Assembly: GCA_003140855.1 (NCBI GenBank) | Contig: PLLF01000059.1 | Location: forward strand, 29,686 to 93,685 | Direction of reading: 5' to 3' | Source of the DNA: Vulcanimicrobiota bacterium | GTDB lineage: Bacteria > Vulcanimicrobiota > Vulcanimicrobiia > Vulcanimicrobiales > Vulcanimicrobiaceae | DNA length: 64,000 nucleotides | In this document: one piece after another, positions 1 through 10,119 of the stretch | Position numbering within the stretch: the first letter of the stretch is position 1 | How the letters are laid out: each line of letters begins with the position of its first letter | Translations under genes and position numbers: made by a program | The notes under the pieces: generated by a model | What the model saw: only the letters and a program-made list of their open reading frames with translations | What the model was told of the DNA's origin: nothing | Database searches by the model: none

Positions 1-409
1 GCTTGCCGAAATCCGCGATGAAATCCTGGCGCGTTTGCGCGACCTCGTCACGGTATCGCGCCGGCGCGTTCGTCATACGAGCCGGATCGGGAATCTCGGC
101 GATCATCGTGCTTGCGGGATCGCCGGGCTGTGCTATCGCGAGATGAATGTCGCCGTCGGTTGCCAGCGTGAAGCGCAAGAGCGCTGCGCGCACTCTATAG
201 ACTTGCCGTTCGAGTGGAACGCGCGGCGCATCGAAACCATCGACTCCCGCCGGCCGAGGCAAGGCGCGCAGCTGCGCGATCGTGCCATCTATCGGCGTCG
301 CGGAAATCGGAACGCCGTCTCCCAGCACTTTTGCGGGCCAGCGGGCATGCACGCAGCCGGACGTGCTTAAAACAAGCGCGAGAAGCGCCGCGGGTAGCGC
401 TCTGCGCAT
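1..409 (-). CDS. Partial secreted/lipoprotein-like hypothetical protein (runs off window start)
   Basis: Reverse-strand frame open from ATG (CAT 407-409) to the window edge: MRRALPAALLALVLSTSGCVHARWPAKVLGDG...; signal peptide with a lipobox-like Cys. Confidence 0.6.
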   Translation of the reverse strand, partial: MRRALPAALLALVLSTSGCVHARWPAKVLGDGVPISATPIDGTIAQLRALPRPAGVDGFDAPRVPLERQVYRVRAALLRFTLATDGDIHLAIAQPGDPASTMIAEIPDPARMTNAPARYRDEVAQTRQDFIADFGK

Positions 410-413
410 GGCG

Positions 414-944
414 CTAAGCTTCGACTCGTTCTTCGATCGAAACGTTGTAGAGGAAGAGAAACTTACCCCACTCGTCGGGCAGCGTGTTGCGCTTGATCTG
501 AATCCACGGAATGTATTTGGGCTGGCGCGGTTTGCGCTTGAGCGACATGTTCGCATCGTGCGGCGAACGATTGTTCTTGCGGTTGTTACATCGCATGCAC
601 GCGCAGACGAGATTTTCCCACGTGGACGGACCGCCTTTACTTCGCGGAATGACGTGGTCGACGGTCATCAGCCGGTCGCCGCGGATACCGCAATACTGGC
701 ACGAGTGGTCGTCGCGAATGAGAATGTTCTTCTTCGTCAGCGCGACTTTTTGCATCGGGCGGCGGATGTAGTAGAGCATGCGAATGATCGAGGGCATCCG
801 CATTTCGAAAGACGTGGACGCAATGAGGCGCTCGCGGCCGTGCACCAGCTCGGCCTTGCCCGCAAAGAGCATCTTCACAGCGCGCTGAAAGCTCGTGATG
901 TTCAGCGCTTCATAGGTTAAGTTCAGCACTAGTACGTCGGTCAC
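414..944 (-). CDS. HNH endonuclease family protein
   Basis: CQYCGIRGDRLMTVDHVIPRSKGGPSTWENLVCACMRCNNRKNNR HNH motif; GGAGG upstream of the GTG start. Confidence 0.85.
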   Translation of the reverse strand: MTDVLVLNLTYEALNITSFQRAVKMLFAGKAELVHGRERLIASTSFEMRMPSIIRMLYYIRRPMQKVALTKKNILIRDDHSCQYCGIRGDRLMTVDHVIPRSKGGPSTWENLVCACMRCNNRKNNRSPHDANMSLKRKPRQPKYIPWIQIKRNTLPDEWGKFLFLYNVSIEERVEA

Positions 945-965
945 AACGTCCTCCCAAACCGGGAT

Positions 966-1580
966 TTAAGCGATTTTGCGCCGCTTCCCTACAAGGGCGT
1001 CGTGCACCATGCATATGAAGTATTCGTGCACGCGGCGATCGCCGGTAAGTTCGGGATGGAACGATGTGGCCAACACATTTTCTTGACGGACCATGACCGC
1101 GTGCCCGTCACGCTCGCCCAACGTTTCGACGGCGCGGCCGGCGCGCTCGACCCACGGGGCTCGGATAAAAACCCCCGGAAAGGGCTTGTCTCCCAGGGCG
1201 GGGATTGCGAGCGGAACCTCGGCGGATTCATTTTGCCGTCCGAAAGCGTTGCGCCGTACCGAAATGTCCATGAGATCGAGCGTCGGCTGTTGCGTGCCGG
1301 TGACGTCGCGCGCAATGACGATCATGCCCATGCACGTTCCCCATAGCGGCATGCCTTCGCGAACTCGCTGAGCGATCGGTTCGGCCAGTTGAAAACGATC
1401 GAGCAGTTTCATCACTGTGGTGGACTCGCCGCCCGGAATCACAAGACCGTCCACGCGTCCGAGATCTTCAACAGTTTTTATGGGCAGCGCATCGACGCCC
1501 GATTCGCGCATCGCGCTCAAATGTTCGACAACGTCGCCTTGCAGGGCGAGTACGCCGACGGATGCGCCTTTAGTTGCCAC
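966..1580 (-). CDS. pdxT: Pyridoxal 5'-phosphate synthase glutaminase subunit PdxT
   Basis: [35 protein letters not shown] motifs; GTG start at 1580 overlaps the pdxS stop (ORF track start 1724 is too early). Confidence 0.93.
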   Translation of the reverse strand: MATKGASVGVLALQGDVVEHLSAMRESGVDALPIKTVEDLGRVDGLVIPGGESTTVMKLLDRFQLAEPIAQRVREGMPLWGTCMGMIVIARDVTGTQQPTLDLMDISVRRNAFGRQNESAEVPLAIPALGDKPFPGVFIRAPWVERAGRAVETLGERDGHAVMVRQENVLATSFHPELTGDRRVHEYFICMVHDALVGKRRKIA

Positions 1581-2457
1581 GGGCAGCGAGCATTTCCGAT
1601 TCCGGAATCTTGCGCAGATCGAGCCCTTCCATCGCGCGGCTGTCTTTGCCGAGCGACAAACTGGCCTCGACGACGATCTTCGGATCGTTGAAATGCGTGG
1701 TCGCGTCAACGATCGCTTTGGCAAACGCGCGCGGATTATTCGACTTGAAGATGCCGCTGCCCACGAAGATGCCTTCCGCGCCGAGCTGCATCATCAATGA
1801 CGCGTCGGCCGGCGTGGAGACGCCACCCGCACAGAAAAGTACCACCGGCAATTTGCCGTTCTTGGCGACTTCCTTTACGAGTTCGAGCGGCGCGCGCAAT
1901 TTGAGGGCGTGCGCTGCTACGTCGCCCCCTGCGGACAATTCTTTGATCGACTCCGTGATCGCGCGCATGTGGCGCACGGCCTCGACGATGTTTCCGCTGC
2001 CGGCTTCACCCTTGCTGCGAATCATCGCGGCGCCCTCCGCGATTCTGCGAAGCGCTTCGCCGAGATCGCGCGCGCCGCACACAAACGGCGTCGTAAACCG
2101 GCTCTTATCCACGTGGTGTTGCTCGTCGGCGGGCGTGAGCACTTCGGATTCGTCGATGAAGTCGACGCCGAGCTCTTGCAGCACTTGCGCTTCGGCGAAA
2201 TGGCCGATGCGGCACTTAGCCATAACTGGGATCGTCACGGCGTCCATGATCGAGCGCACCAGTTCCAAATTGCTCATGCGCGCAACGCCGCCGGCGGCGC
2301 GAATATCGGCGGGAATGCGCTCGAGCGCCATGACCGCGACCGCGCCCGCCTCTTGCGCGATAACGGCGTGCTCCGGTGTGACGACGTCCATGATGACGCC
2401 GCCCTTGAGCATCTGAGCTAGTCCGCGTTTAACAGTAATAGTGCCGGTTTCGGCCAT
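1570..2457 (-). CDS. pdxS: Pyridoxal 5'-phosphate synthase PdxS
   Basis: [45 protein letters not shown]...; classic PdxS sequence. Confidence 0.97.
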   Translation of the reverse strand: MAETGTITVKRGLAQMLKGGVIMDVVTPEHAVIAQEAGAVAVMALERIPADIRAAGGVARMSNLELVRSIMDAVTIPVMAKCRIGHFAEAQVLQELGVDFIDESEVLTPADEQHHVDKSRFTTPFVCGARDLGEALRRIAEGAAMIRSKGEAGSGNIVEAVRHMRAITESIKELSAGGDVAAHALKLRAPLELVKEVAKNGKLPVVLFCAGGVSTPADASLMMQLGAEGIFVGSGIFKSNNPRAFAKAIVDATTHFNDPKIVVEASLSLGKDSRAMEGLDLRKIPESEMLAARGN

Positions 2458-2478
2458 AAAAGCTCCCCGATGTACCTT

Positions 2479-2955
2479 CTAAGGCCGGGACGTTTGCTCC
2501 GGTTGCGGAGTCCCGGCAGCTGTCGGTTGAGCGGCGGGCGCCTCCGAAGGGGCGGCTGTGGGCAGCGGCGCCGCGCGGCGCCAGATCGGCAGGCTCAAGT
2601 TCGGCGTAGCCTTGGGCGCCGCAATGGATTTAGGCGCCACGAACGGCGGAGGCGTGAACTGTGGAATCGGCGCGGGCGGCGGCGCCACCTCGGCGGGAAC
2701 GCGCGGATCGGGGAAACCGGGGTCCGGCGCAGCCGCCATGACGTCGGTGCGTTTCCAATCCGGACCGTAAGGAGCAACCGTCGCGTCGGGAGCCGCAGGC
2801 GCGACCGAGACCGGCGCTATGCTTTCCAAACGCTTCTCGGTGACCTGGCCGATCGCGCGATCGCCGGCCCGTTCGCCAATCGCGATAGCTGAAACGAGCA
2901 CGACGATGCCGAGCGCCATGACGATCGTTGCGAAGCGTTTCGACGGATCTTGCAT
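2479..2955 (-). CDS. Pro/Ala-rich single-pass membrane protein of unknown function
   Basis: N-terminal TM segment (FATIVMALGIVVLVSAIAIG) then a Pro/Ala-rich tail; start at 2955 or 2970 likely. Confidence 0.55.
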   Translation of the reverse strand: MQDPSKRFATIVMALGIVVLVSAIAIGERAGDRAIGQVTEKRLESIAPVSVAPAAPDATVAPYGPDWKRTDVMAAAPDPGFPDPRVPAEVAPPPAPIPQFTPPPFVAPKSIAAPKATPNLSLPIWRRAAPLPTAAPSEAPAAQPTAAGTPQPEQTSRP

Positions 2956-2962
2956 CAGACGA

Positions 2963-5407
2963 TTATACATGCTGCAGCGCCTGCGGCGCGACGTCGCGTG
3001 CCGCAGCACGCGCCTGACGGTCGGCGGGCTTGCCGAGCAGCTGAAGCTCGTGCAGTTCGCCGGCCGCGAGCGATACGCGTTCGGTGAAGCCGCGAAATTC
3101 AACCGAAACGTGACGGGCTTGATCGATCAAATTGCACACAAAAATGCGTACCGCGCCTTCGTCGTCTTCGAATGCAATGGCGGCCACTTCAACCGGCGAG
3201 GTCGTGACTTCGTCGCTAACGTCGCGGCCGGCATACAAACAGACAAAAGGCTCCTCTGCGGAGAGTTCGCGCATGTCGCCGTAAATGTGATTGCGCAAGA
3301 AATCGATCACATAGGTGCAGCTTCTTCCTCCCCATTGCACGCGCGCCGCCGCCACCCATTGCCAGTTCCTGATGCGCAGCGGAACCAGGTGCGGTCTTCC
3401 GCTGGTGCGATACCCGTTCAGTCCACCGATCGTTTCGGCGACCGCCCATAAATATTTTGCGCTCGTCCACGGCGACAAGTACATCCCGCGATTTGTCAGC
3501 GAACCGCCGTCAAACCACTCGCAGAACTCACCCGGAACGGTGTTGCGCACCGCGCCCGCTTCCATCGTATCGTAGATGGCTTCGAGCCAACGCACCGCGG
3601 CGTCGGGCGACCCGTTGTGCGCGAGCGCGACGGCGAACCAGAGCGTGAGGTCCGGCCAGACGCCGCCCAGCAAGCCGAAACCGTGCGAAGGAAAATACCA
3701 CGCGTCGGCCGTCGAAATCGTGCGAATGCCGACGGGCGTTTCAAAATCCGCCTCGCAGAGGCGTCCGAGAATTTCGCGGCGGCGATCGGCTTCGGCAACG
3801 TTGAAGAGCACCGGGAAAATTTCGTCGGCGGTAAAGTTGTCTTGATAGTTTTGCTGCTGATCGTAGTTCAGCACGAACGCGCCCGTGTCGTCGTTGAACA
3901 GATACTGCATCATGGCTTCGCGCAACGCTTGCGCTTCGCGTGAATATTTGCTCCAACGCTCGTTGTCGCCGACGACGGCCGATAACATGGCAGCCGCATC
4001 GAGCGCGAAGACCGCTTCGGCATTGATCTCGGTTACCGCGCCGTCGAGCGTGTAGTACGGGATGATGTTGCGCCACGAACTGATGCCGAACATGTCCACG
4101 CCGCCCGCCCGGCAGAATATCAAGCCGTTCGCATCCCGTTGCGTCAGCATATAATCGGCGATTTTACAAATCAGCGGGAACCACTGGCGCACCCACTGGT
4201 CGTCCAGCGTCGCGTTGTAGTGGTGCAGCAAGGCGATCAGATGCAGCGGCGTATCGTCGTTGATGTTCAAATCGTACGACGTTTTGAAGCCGCTGACGCC
4301 GCGCATGTATTCGATCATCTCGCCGCTCTCGTCGGCGAACTTATTGAATACCTCGATCGCGTCGCGGCTGAAATGCGGCAAGAAATAGTCGAACCCGTGA
4401 ACGAACCACGACGTATCGCGTGAAACCAGGATGTCGGACGGAGGCGAGTTCGTCGAACCCCAGCCGTTCGGATAATGTTTGATGACGCGCAGCATGTTAG
4501 CGCGCGCCCACACGACTCCGCGGCTGATCGCCGGCGACGGACAAATAAAACGCGCGTCGCGTAATTTGACGGCGAAATATCGCTGGGTTTCGTGCAGCGC
4601 TTTGGGATCGTGCAGTAGCTGCTCGAGGACCGGCCGGGACTTCTCGCGCCCGTCCTTGTGAAAGACGACCGCCAGGCGTAACGCTTCGCGCGCGCCCGGC
4701 TGCACGACGAGGCGATATTCGAACGCGCCGAAAATGCGGCGGCTGACGCACTCCGCCAGTTGCGGGGTTACTTCATCTAAATGTTCGTCCGGCCGCAGCG
4801 AGCCGACGCGCATGCTGTGAAGCATGACTTGTTCGCGCACGCCCACGACCGACGCGTGCGGAGACTGAGAGGCGCCCCACCAGCGCTCGGCGCCGGTTTG
4901 CTGGTTCTTCGAGCAAATGTAGTCGCCGTCGACAAATGCGCGCACTTCGTGTTCCGGTTCGCCGTAAAAGCGTTGGCCGACCAGCAGCGCCCACGGAAAC
5001 GCCGCGATCTCGATCGGCGTGCCGCCCGGATTGTAGAGCGTCACGTCGACGACGAAACTGACGGCGCGTTCGTGCTTGGGTCCGTGCGGAACGTAGAACG
5101 CCTCGGTGACGTGCAGGCGATCGGCAAGCGTGAATTCGGATATCTGTGCGTATGGAAGAAACGTGAATTCGCGCGTGATCTGATGCGGAAAAATTGTTTG
5201 CTTTAGCTCGCGCAGGCGATAAGCGATCTGGTGCGTGCCGAAGATAATCTGATCGGTGTCCGCATCCCAAAGCCCGCGGACTCCGCCTTTAGCGGTCGAC
5301 TGCGCGTATGTCTTAAAATTCCCGAGCAGCAGGCCGTACGGCGTCTGGGCTTCCGGTAAAACATAAGCGCAATATTCGTTGTGTTGTGCGTCGTAGCTCG
5401 CCCGCAT
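2963..5407 (-). CDS. (alpha/alpha)6-barrel glycoside hydrolase / amylo-alpha-1,6-glucosidase or GH94-like protein
   Basis: 814 aa; SRDTSWFVHGFDYFLPHF, TSYDLNINDDTPLHLIALLHHYN, FGLLGGVWPDLTLWFAVALAHNG patterns typical of GH six-hairpin enzymes. Confidence 0.6.
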   Translation of the reverse strand: MRASYDAQHNEYCAYVLPEAQTPYGLLLGNFKTYAQSTAKGGVRGLWDADTDQIIFGTHQIAYRLRELKQTIFPHQITREFTFLPYAQISEFTLADRLHVTEAFYVPHGPKHERAVSFVVDVTLYNPGGTPIEIAAFPWALLVGQRFYGEPEHEVRAFVDGDYICSKNQQTGAERWWGASQSPHASVVGVREQVMLHSMRVGSLRPDEHLDEVTPQLAECVSRRIFGAFEYRLVVQPGAREALRLAVVFHKDGREKSRPVLEQLLHDPKALHETQRYFAVKLRDARFICPSPAISRGVVWARANMLRVIKHYPNGWGSTNSPPSDILVSRDTSWFVHGFDYFLPHFSRDAIEVFNKFADESGEMIEYMRGVSGFKTSYDLNINDDTPLHLIALLHHYNATLDDQWVRQWFPLICKIADYMLTQRDANGLIFCRAGGVDMFGISSWRNIIPYYTLDGAVTEINAEAVFALDAAAMLSAVVGDNERWSKYSREAQALREAMMQYLFNDDTGAFVLNYDQQQNYQDNFTADEIFPVLFNVAEADRRREILGRLCEADFETPVGIRTISTADAWYFPSHGFGLLGGVWPDLTLWFAVALAHNGSPDAAVRWLEAIYDTMEAGAVRNTVPGEFCEWFDGGSLTNRGMYLSPWTSAKYLWAVAETIGGLNGYRTSGRPHLVPLRIRNWQWVAAARVQWGGRSCTYVIDFLRNHIYGDMRELSAEEPFVCLYAGRDVSDEVTTSPVEVAAIAFEDDEGAVRIFVCNLIDQARHVSVEFRGFTERVSLAAGELHELQLLGKPADRQARAAARDVAPQALQHV

Positions 5408-5417
5408 TGGCGATTGA

Positions 5418-6599
5418 CTACGACCTCGCTATACGATGTCCCGCCCCGCACGCATGGAGATCGCCAGGCGAGCCGTATTTTAGATCGTAGCGAGCTAAGA
5501 GCTTGCCTGTCAGGCTTATGACGCTAAGCAGCATATGCCGTTGGCGGACCGATCCAAAATAGCGAACCTCGCGCTCGGCCGATCCGGTAATGAGGGTGCC
5601 CGGTAGATCGAACGTGCGTCCGTCGGCGGATGCGAGACTAGGGTTGGGCGCAAGCATCGCGCCGCTCCAGCAGTTCGCTATAAACGCCGCGCCGGTCTTA
5701 TCGATCACCAGCGCAACTCCCGCGCCACCCCATTTTCCGGAAAAATCGGAATATAGCCCACGAGCGATGCAAAAACTCTTAAGCGCCTTTTCCGCAGCGG
5801 CAGACGCGGGTAACGAAGTGTCTCTCACATAGACGACGACATGCGTGACGTTGAGGATACTTCCGAACTCGCGCTCGATGGTGAATCCGTCGCTCGGGGA
5901 CCCATACGTGAACGACTCACGTTGCAGCTGCGCTCCGCCGCAACGTGAAATGAGCGCGGACGATCGTTTCTCGAAGCCGTTGCGGACGAGGTAGTACGTA
6001 TTGAGATAAGGATCCGTTTCCAGGTTCGTCCCGGTTAGATACACGAGCTGGTGCATTTGACCGCCCAGCTCGCGCGACTCCCAAACGCCGGCGATATGGT
6101 ATCTTCTCGGCGGACCCGTTACCACAAATCCGGGAAGGGCAAGGATCTCCATGTGGCTCTCATCGCCGGGGCAAAAATGTCCCAGTTTCTTTGCAACGGC
6201 TTCGTTTCGCGCACGATTCGAAGGCCGGGAATACTCGACACGGTAGGCCATCCCAGCGGAAACAAAGCTCCATCGCTCGACCGCCCAGCGACGTTTAAAG
6301 TCTTGGACGATGAACGCGCTATGGATGCCGCACGCGCCGCATATGGTGACTTCTTTGTCGAAAACCCCTCCTTGCGGAGGAAGCGGTAACTCCCGGCGCA
6401 GTGTTTGCACCGCACTTATGAGCCGCGCCTGCGTTACATCGCTGCGTGAGGCTTCCGCTTCAACGTACTCGTGCGTTTTTGGATTAACGACAAACGCACT
6501 CTCCGTATAATCGATGGGGTGTGTCAGAACGTTCGTGAATCCCGCCGGCGCAGCAAATGGGAGTGCCGCCACAAACGCCAAGACAGCCGCCGCCCGCAT
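5418..6599 (-). CDS. Secreted hypothetical protein
   Basis: 393 aa ORF with N-terminal signal peptide (MRAAAVLAFVAALPFAAPAGF) and several Cys; no family recognised. Confidence 0.6.
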   Translation of the reverse strand: MRAAAVLAFVAALPFAAPAGFTNVLTHPIDYTESAFVVNPKTHEYVEAEASRSDVTQARLISAVQTLRRELPLPPQGGVFDKEVTICGACGIHSAFIVQDFKRRWAVERWSFVSAGMAYRVEYSRPSNRARNEAVAKKLGHFCPGDESHMEILALPGFVVTGPPRRYHIAGVWESRELGGQMHQLVYLTGTNLETDPYLNTYYLVRNGFEKRSSALISRCGGAQLQRESFTYGSPSDGFTIEREFGSILNVTHVVVYVRDTSLPASAAAEKALKSFCIARGLYSDFSGKWGGAGVALVIDKTGAAFIANCWSGAMLAPNPSLASADGRTFDLPGTLITGSAEREVRYFGSVRQRHMLLSVISLTGKLLARYDLKYGSPGDLHACGAGHRIARS

Positions 6600-6652
6600 G
6601 CAGAAATTCTAGAACAGGGGAAGGCGCAGCGCAAGCCCAACGGCCCGAAGGA

Positions 6653-7522
6653 ATGAACGCGAGCGTTACGCTGCAGGCGCCGGCCAAATTGAACCTTACG
6701 CTGGAAGTGCTGAGCCGTGTCTCGGGCGGACTGCACGGCATACGCAGTGTCATGGTGCCGATCGATCTCTGCGATGAGATTGAGATCATTCCGGGCGGGC
6801 ATGTCTTGCAGTTTTTCTGCGACGACCCGGCGCTGCAAAACGATAACTTGGTCGAGCGAGCCTACCACGCGCTCGAGCTGCATTCGGGCGCGAAGATCTC
6901 ACTGCGAAAGAATATTCCGACGCAGGCCGGACTCGGCGGCGGCTCAAGCGATGCGGCGGCGATTTTGCTGGCCGCGCAGCGCGGAGTGTTCGGAACCGTT
7001 CCGCCGATCGATCATCTGACGACAGCTTTGGAGTTGGGCTCCGACGTTCCATTCTTTTTGGTGGAAACGGCCGCTCTCGTCGAGGGCACCGGCGAGCGCG
7101 TCACCGCGCTGGGACGCGTGCCCGACTGGCACGCGGTTATCATAAAACCGCCCATTGCAACATCCACCAAAGAAGCGTACACGGCGTTGGACGAACGGGA
7201 GCGCAGCGCGCGCCCGCGCAACGCGTCGGCCAGCCTCGCGCTCGGGGAAGCTTTGCAGCGCGCGCAGTTCGTCCGCGTCGTCGAGCTCCTGCAGAACGAC
7301 TTTCTGGAAGTTTTTTCGGCGGCGCCGGAGATCGCACAAGCTCTGCAGATGCTGAAAGACGCGGGGGCTGCCAAACCGATGTTGACGGGCTCGGGTTCGG
7401 CAGTGTATGCACTTGCTCGCACTGCCGCGGAGCGCGACTCGCTAGCAAACCGGATTGCGGCCGTACGCGAGTTTGAAATTTTTCCGTGCGCCTTTCGGAG
7501 CGGCGCTGCTTGGACGCGGTAG
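6653..7522 (+). CDS. ispE: 4-diphosphocytidyl-2-C-methyl-D-erythritol kinase
   Basis: APAKLNLTLEVLSR, IPTQAGLGGGSSDAAAILLA, LTGSGSAVYAL GHMP-kinase motifs; start M at 6653 rather than 6557. Confidence 0.93.
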   Translation: MNASVTLQAPAKLNLTLEVLSRVSGGLHGIRSVMVPIDLCDEIEIIPGGHVLQFFCDDPALQNDNLVERAYHALELHSGAKISLRKNIPTQAGLGGGSSDAAAILLAAQRGVFGTVPPIDHLTTALELGSDVPFFLVETAALVEGTGERVTALGRVPDWHAVIIKPPIATSTKEAYTALDERERSARPRNASASLALGEALQRAQFVRVVELLQNDFLEVFSAAPEIAQALQMLKDAGAAKPMLTGSGSAVYALARTAAERDSLANRIAAVREFEIFPCAFRSGAAWTR

Positions 7523-8256
7523 TACTTGCAGGCGGACCGCACGACGAGCTGGCGGCGCACACGCCGGGAGCTCCGAACAAAGCTTTTGTGGAAATTCGCG
7601 GCGTGACGCTCGTGGAGCGCACGCTGCGGGCATTGCGGGAAGCTGCGGGCATCGGACGCATCGTCGTCGTTGCGCCGCCCGGCATGCGCGGCGCTGCGGC
7701 GCTGGCGCTCGCCGACGAAGTACGTCCGGACGGCGTGCGCATCCGGGACAGCTTGCGCAGCGGGCTTGCAGGCTTCGATCCTAATGCCGATCTTTTAGTC
7801 AGCGCCTCAGATTTGCCGGTGCTCACGCGCGAGTCGATCGATGATTTCATTTCGCGCGCCAAGGCCGCCGATGCCGACCTAACGTACGGGTGCATCGAAA
7901 AGGCGACGCACATGGCGAAATATCCTGAAGCGCCGCACACGTGGGCGCGCCTTCGCGACGGAACCTATTGCGGCACGGGTCTGATCACGCTGCGCCCGCG
8001 TGTATGGCCGGCGCTGGAGAAAGTGATCGAACGACTCGGCGAGGCTCGCAAGAATCCGGTGAAACTCGCCTCGCTCTTCGGCTGGCGAATTCTTTGGCGC
8101 TACGCGTTAGGGCGGCTGACGATCCCACAGGCGGAAGCGCGGGCTTCATTCGTCATCAGCGCAAGAGTCCGCGCGATCGTTTCGTCTTACGCGGAGATTG
8201 GCATAAACGTGGATCGCGTGAGCGACATCGCGCTCGCGGAACAATATACGGGCTAG
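7486..8256 (+). CDS. MobA-like NTP transferase family protein
   Basis: LDAVVLAGG...NKAFVEIRGVTLVERTL nucleotidyltransferase signature; start GTG 7486 or TTG 7510. Confidence 0.8.
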   Translation: MRLSERRCLDAVVLAGGPHDELAAHTPGAPNKAFVEIRGVTLVERTLRALREAAGIGRIVVVAPPGMRGAAALALADEVRPDGVRIRDSLRSGLAGFDPNADLLVSASDLPVLTRESIDDFISRAKAADADLTYGCIEKATHMAKYPEAPHTWARLRDGTYCGTGLITLRPRVWPALEKVIERLGEARKNPVKLASLFGWRILWRYALGRLTIPQAEARASFVISARVRAIVSSYAEIGINVDRVSDIALAEQYTG

Positions 8257-8810
8257 TGCCAGCGTTCGAAGAGTTTGTGCTCGATGCCGAATTGATCGAG
8301 CGCTTTGCCGACGGTGTGTGCGATAATATCGTCGATCGTTTTCGGCTTGGCGTAAAGCGCCGGCATCGGTGGCATGATAATCGCGCCGATTTCAGCGAGC
8401 TGCGTGAGCGTGCGCAGATGGCCCGCGTGCAGCGGCGTCTCGCGCACGACCAGCACCAACTTTCGCCTTTCCTTTAGACACACGTCCGCGGCTCGCACCA
8501 GCAGGTTCGCGTTTAGCGAATACGCGATCGCTGCAGCGCTGCCGATCGAGCACGGGACGACGAGCATCCCCTCGGTGATGAACGAGCCGCTGGAAATGGC
8601 GGCGGCTAAGTCATCGTGGTCGTACACGACATCGGCCAACGCTTCGAAATCCTTGACGGTCTTCTTGGTCTCCAGCTCAATCGTACGCGCAGCTTGCCGG
8701 CTGACGACCACATGCGTTTCGACGTCGGGAATGTCGCGCAAAACCTCGAGCGTGCGGTAGGCGTACGCGCTGCCGCTCGCCCCGCTCACTCCGACCACGA
8801 TTCGCCGCAT
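8253..8810 (-). CDS. ubiX: Flavin prenyltransferase UbiX
   Basis: MRRIVVGVSGASGSAYAYRTLEVL..., SSGSFITEGMLVVPCSIGSAAAIAYSLNANLLVRAADVCLKERRKLVLVVRETPLHAGHLR. Confidence 0.95.
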   Translation of the reverse strand: MRRIVVGVSGASGSAYAYRTLEVLRDIPDVETHVVVSRQAARTIELETKKTVKDFEALADVVYDHDDLAAAISSGSFITEGMLVVPCSIGSAAAIAYSLNANLLVRAADVCLKERRKLVLVVRETPLHAGHLRTLTQLAEIGAIIMPPMPALYAKPKTIDDIIAHTVGKALDQFGIEHKLFERWH

Positions 8811-10119
8811 GACTCGCCGTTATACGCTGCGAGCAGGGTCGCCTTCGTGCGTTTTCCAAAGAGAGGACGTGCAGTCGGCGGAGCAGCGTGCTTTTCTCGC
8901 GGCGGCTTTGGCGTGGACGCGCAGGCCCGAAGAACGGCATGCGGCGCGCATGCTGCACTCGCCGTTCTCCGGAGTGCCGCAAGAGCTCGGCGCCGCGCAT
9001 GCGGCGCTCGCCGCGCGCGAAGGCCGGCTGCTGGATCGCATCGCGGAAGAACGTCTGCTCGCGCCGTTTGGAACCGCGCTTGCCGAGCTGTCTAAAATTA
9101 CGGATGAAAGTGTGGCGCGCCAAGAGATCGCGCGGCACTTTCAACTGGACGACAGCTTGCCGGAAACGCCGGCCGCACCGCATGCCGGACGATTCGAACT
9201 ATGCGAGCCGGCCACACCGGAACCTCGCAAGGGAATGCGCGCAACGCGTCCGCGCTTCTCCGCCTCACAGCTCAATGCGTACGTCGAGTGCCCGCGGAAG
9301 TGGTTTTACCGCTATTTGTGCGGCGCCGTCGAGGACAAAGGATCGTCGGCTTCGTTTTACGGTACCGCGTTTCACGCGGCGCTGGAAAATCTCCACAGCG
9401 AATTCCCCCGTCCGAGCGACGCGGATCCGGCGCAGCTCTCACTGAAACTCGAAGGTCTGATAAACTCGGCGTTCGACCGCCACCGCAACGACTTCGAAAC
9501 GCCCGTCGAGTACGAACTTCAGCGGCGGCGCGCGCAGCGAACCGCCAAGAAATACGTCGAGTGGCTGCTGGCGGAGGCCAAACGCGCCTCGTTCACCGTT
9601 GTGGGCTGCGAGTTGTCGGCCGAGCTGGAGATGGAAGGCTACGAATTCATCGGCTATATCGACCGCCTCGACCGGGACGATAAAACCGGAGCCGTCGCCG
9701 TCATCGATTACAAGACCGGCACGATCGCAACCAGCGCCGCCGAGTATCGCGAAAAAATACGCCACTTCAAGGATTTTCAGCTGCCGTTCTATTATTGGGC
9801 GCGGACCGCGCAAGGCGATCGCGTTTGGAAGCTCGCTTTGCTTCCTCTCAAGGACGCACTGCTCGACGTCGCGCCGATCGTCTTGGAAGTCGTTCCCGTT
9901 CCGTCGCAGATCGGACGCTCGGCGAGCGCCACTGGAGTCATTCCGCTGGCCGAGCTGGAACGCGCACGCGATCGCATGATCGAATTGTGCGCGGAACTCA
10001 CCTCCGGTGAGACGACGGCGTTCGGCGTCACCGCCGACCCGTCGGCATGCACCTACTGCGCCTATAAGATCGCCTGCGCGCACCGCCCGTATCCGGAAGA
10101 CCAACGGTTCGGCCGGTGA
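8809..10119 (+). CDS. PD-(D/E)XK nuclease, AddB/RecB-type with predicted 4-Cys Fe-S site
   Basis: FSASQLNAYVECPRKWFYRYLCG, GYIDRLDRD...VAVIDYKTGT nuclease core, C-terminal CTYCAYKIAC. Confidence 0.85.
   Translation: MTRRYTLRAGSPSCVFQREDVQSAEQRAFLAAALAWTRRPEERHAARMLHSPFSGVPQELGAAHAALAAREGRLLDRIAEERLLAPFGTALAELSKITDESVARQEIARHFQLDDSLPETPAAPHAGRFELCEPATPEPRKGMRATRPRFSASQLNAYVECPRKWFYRYLCGAVEDKGSSASFYGTAFHAALENLHSEFPRPSDADPAQLSLKLEGLINSAFDRHRNDFETPVEYELQRRRAQRTAKKYVEWLLAEAKRASFTVVGCELSAELEMEGYEFIGYIDRLDRDDKTGAVAVIDYKTGTIATSAAEYREKIRHFKDFQLPFYYWARTAQGDRVWKLALLPLKDALLDVAPIVLEVVPVPSQIGRSASATGVIPLAELERARDRMIELCAELTSGETTAFGVTADPSACTYCAYKIACAHRPYPEDQRFGR

Noticed and set aside
1574-2416. 280-aa plus-strand ORF opposite pdxS
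   Set aside because: Shadow ORF; Ser/Pro/Ala-rich translation with no domain, and pdxS is unambiguous.
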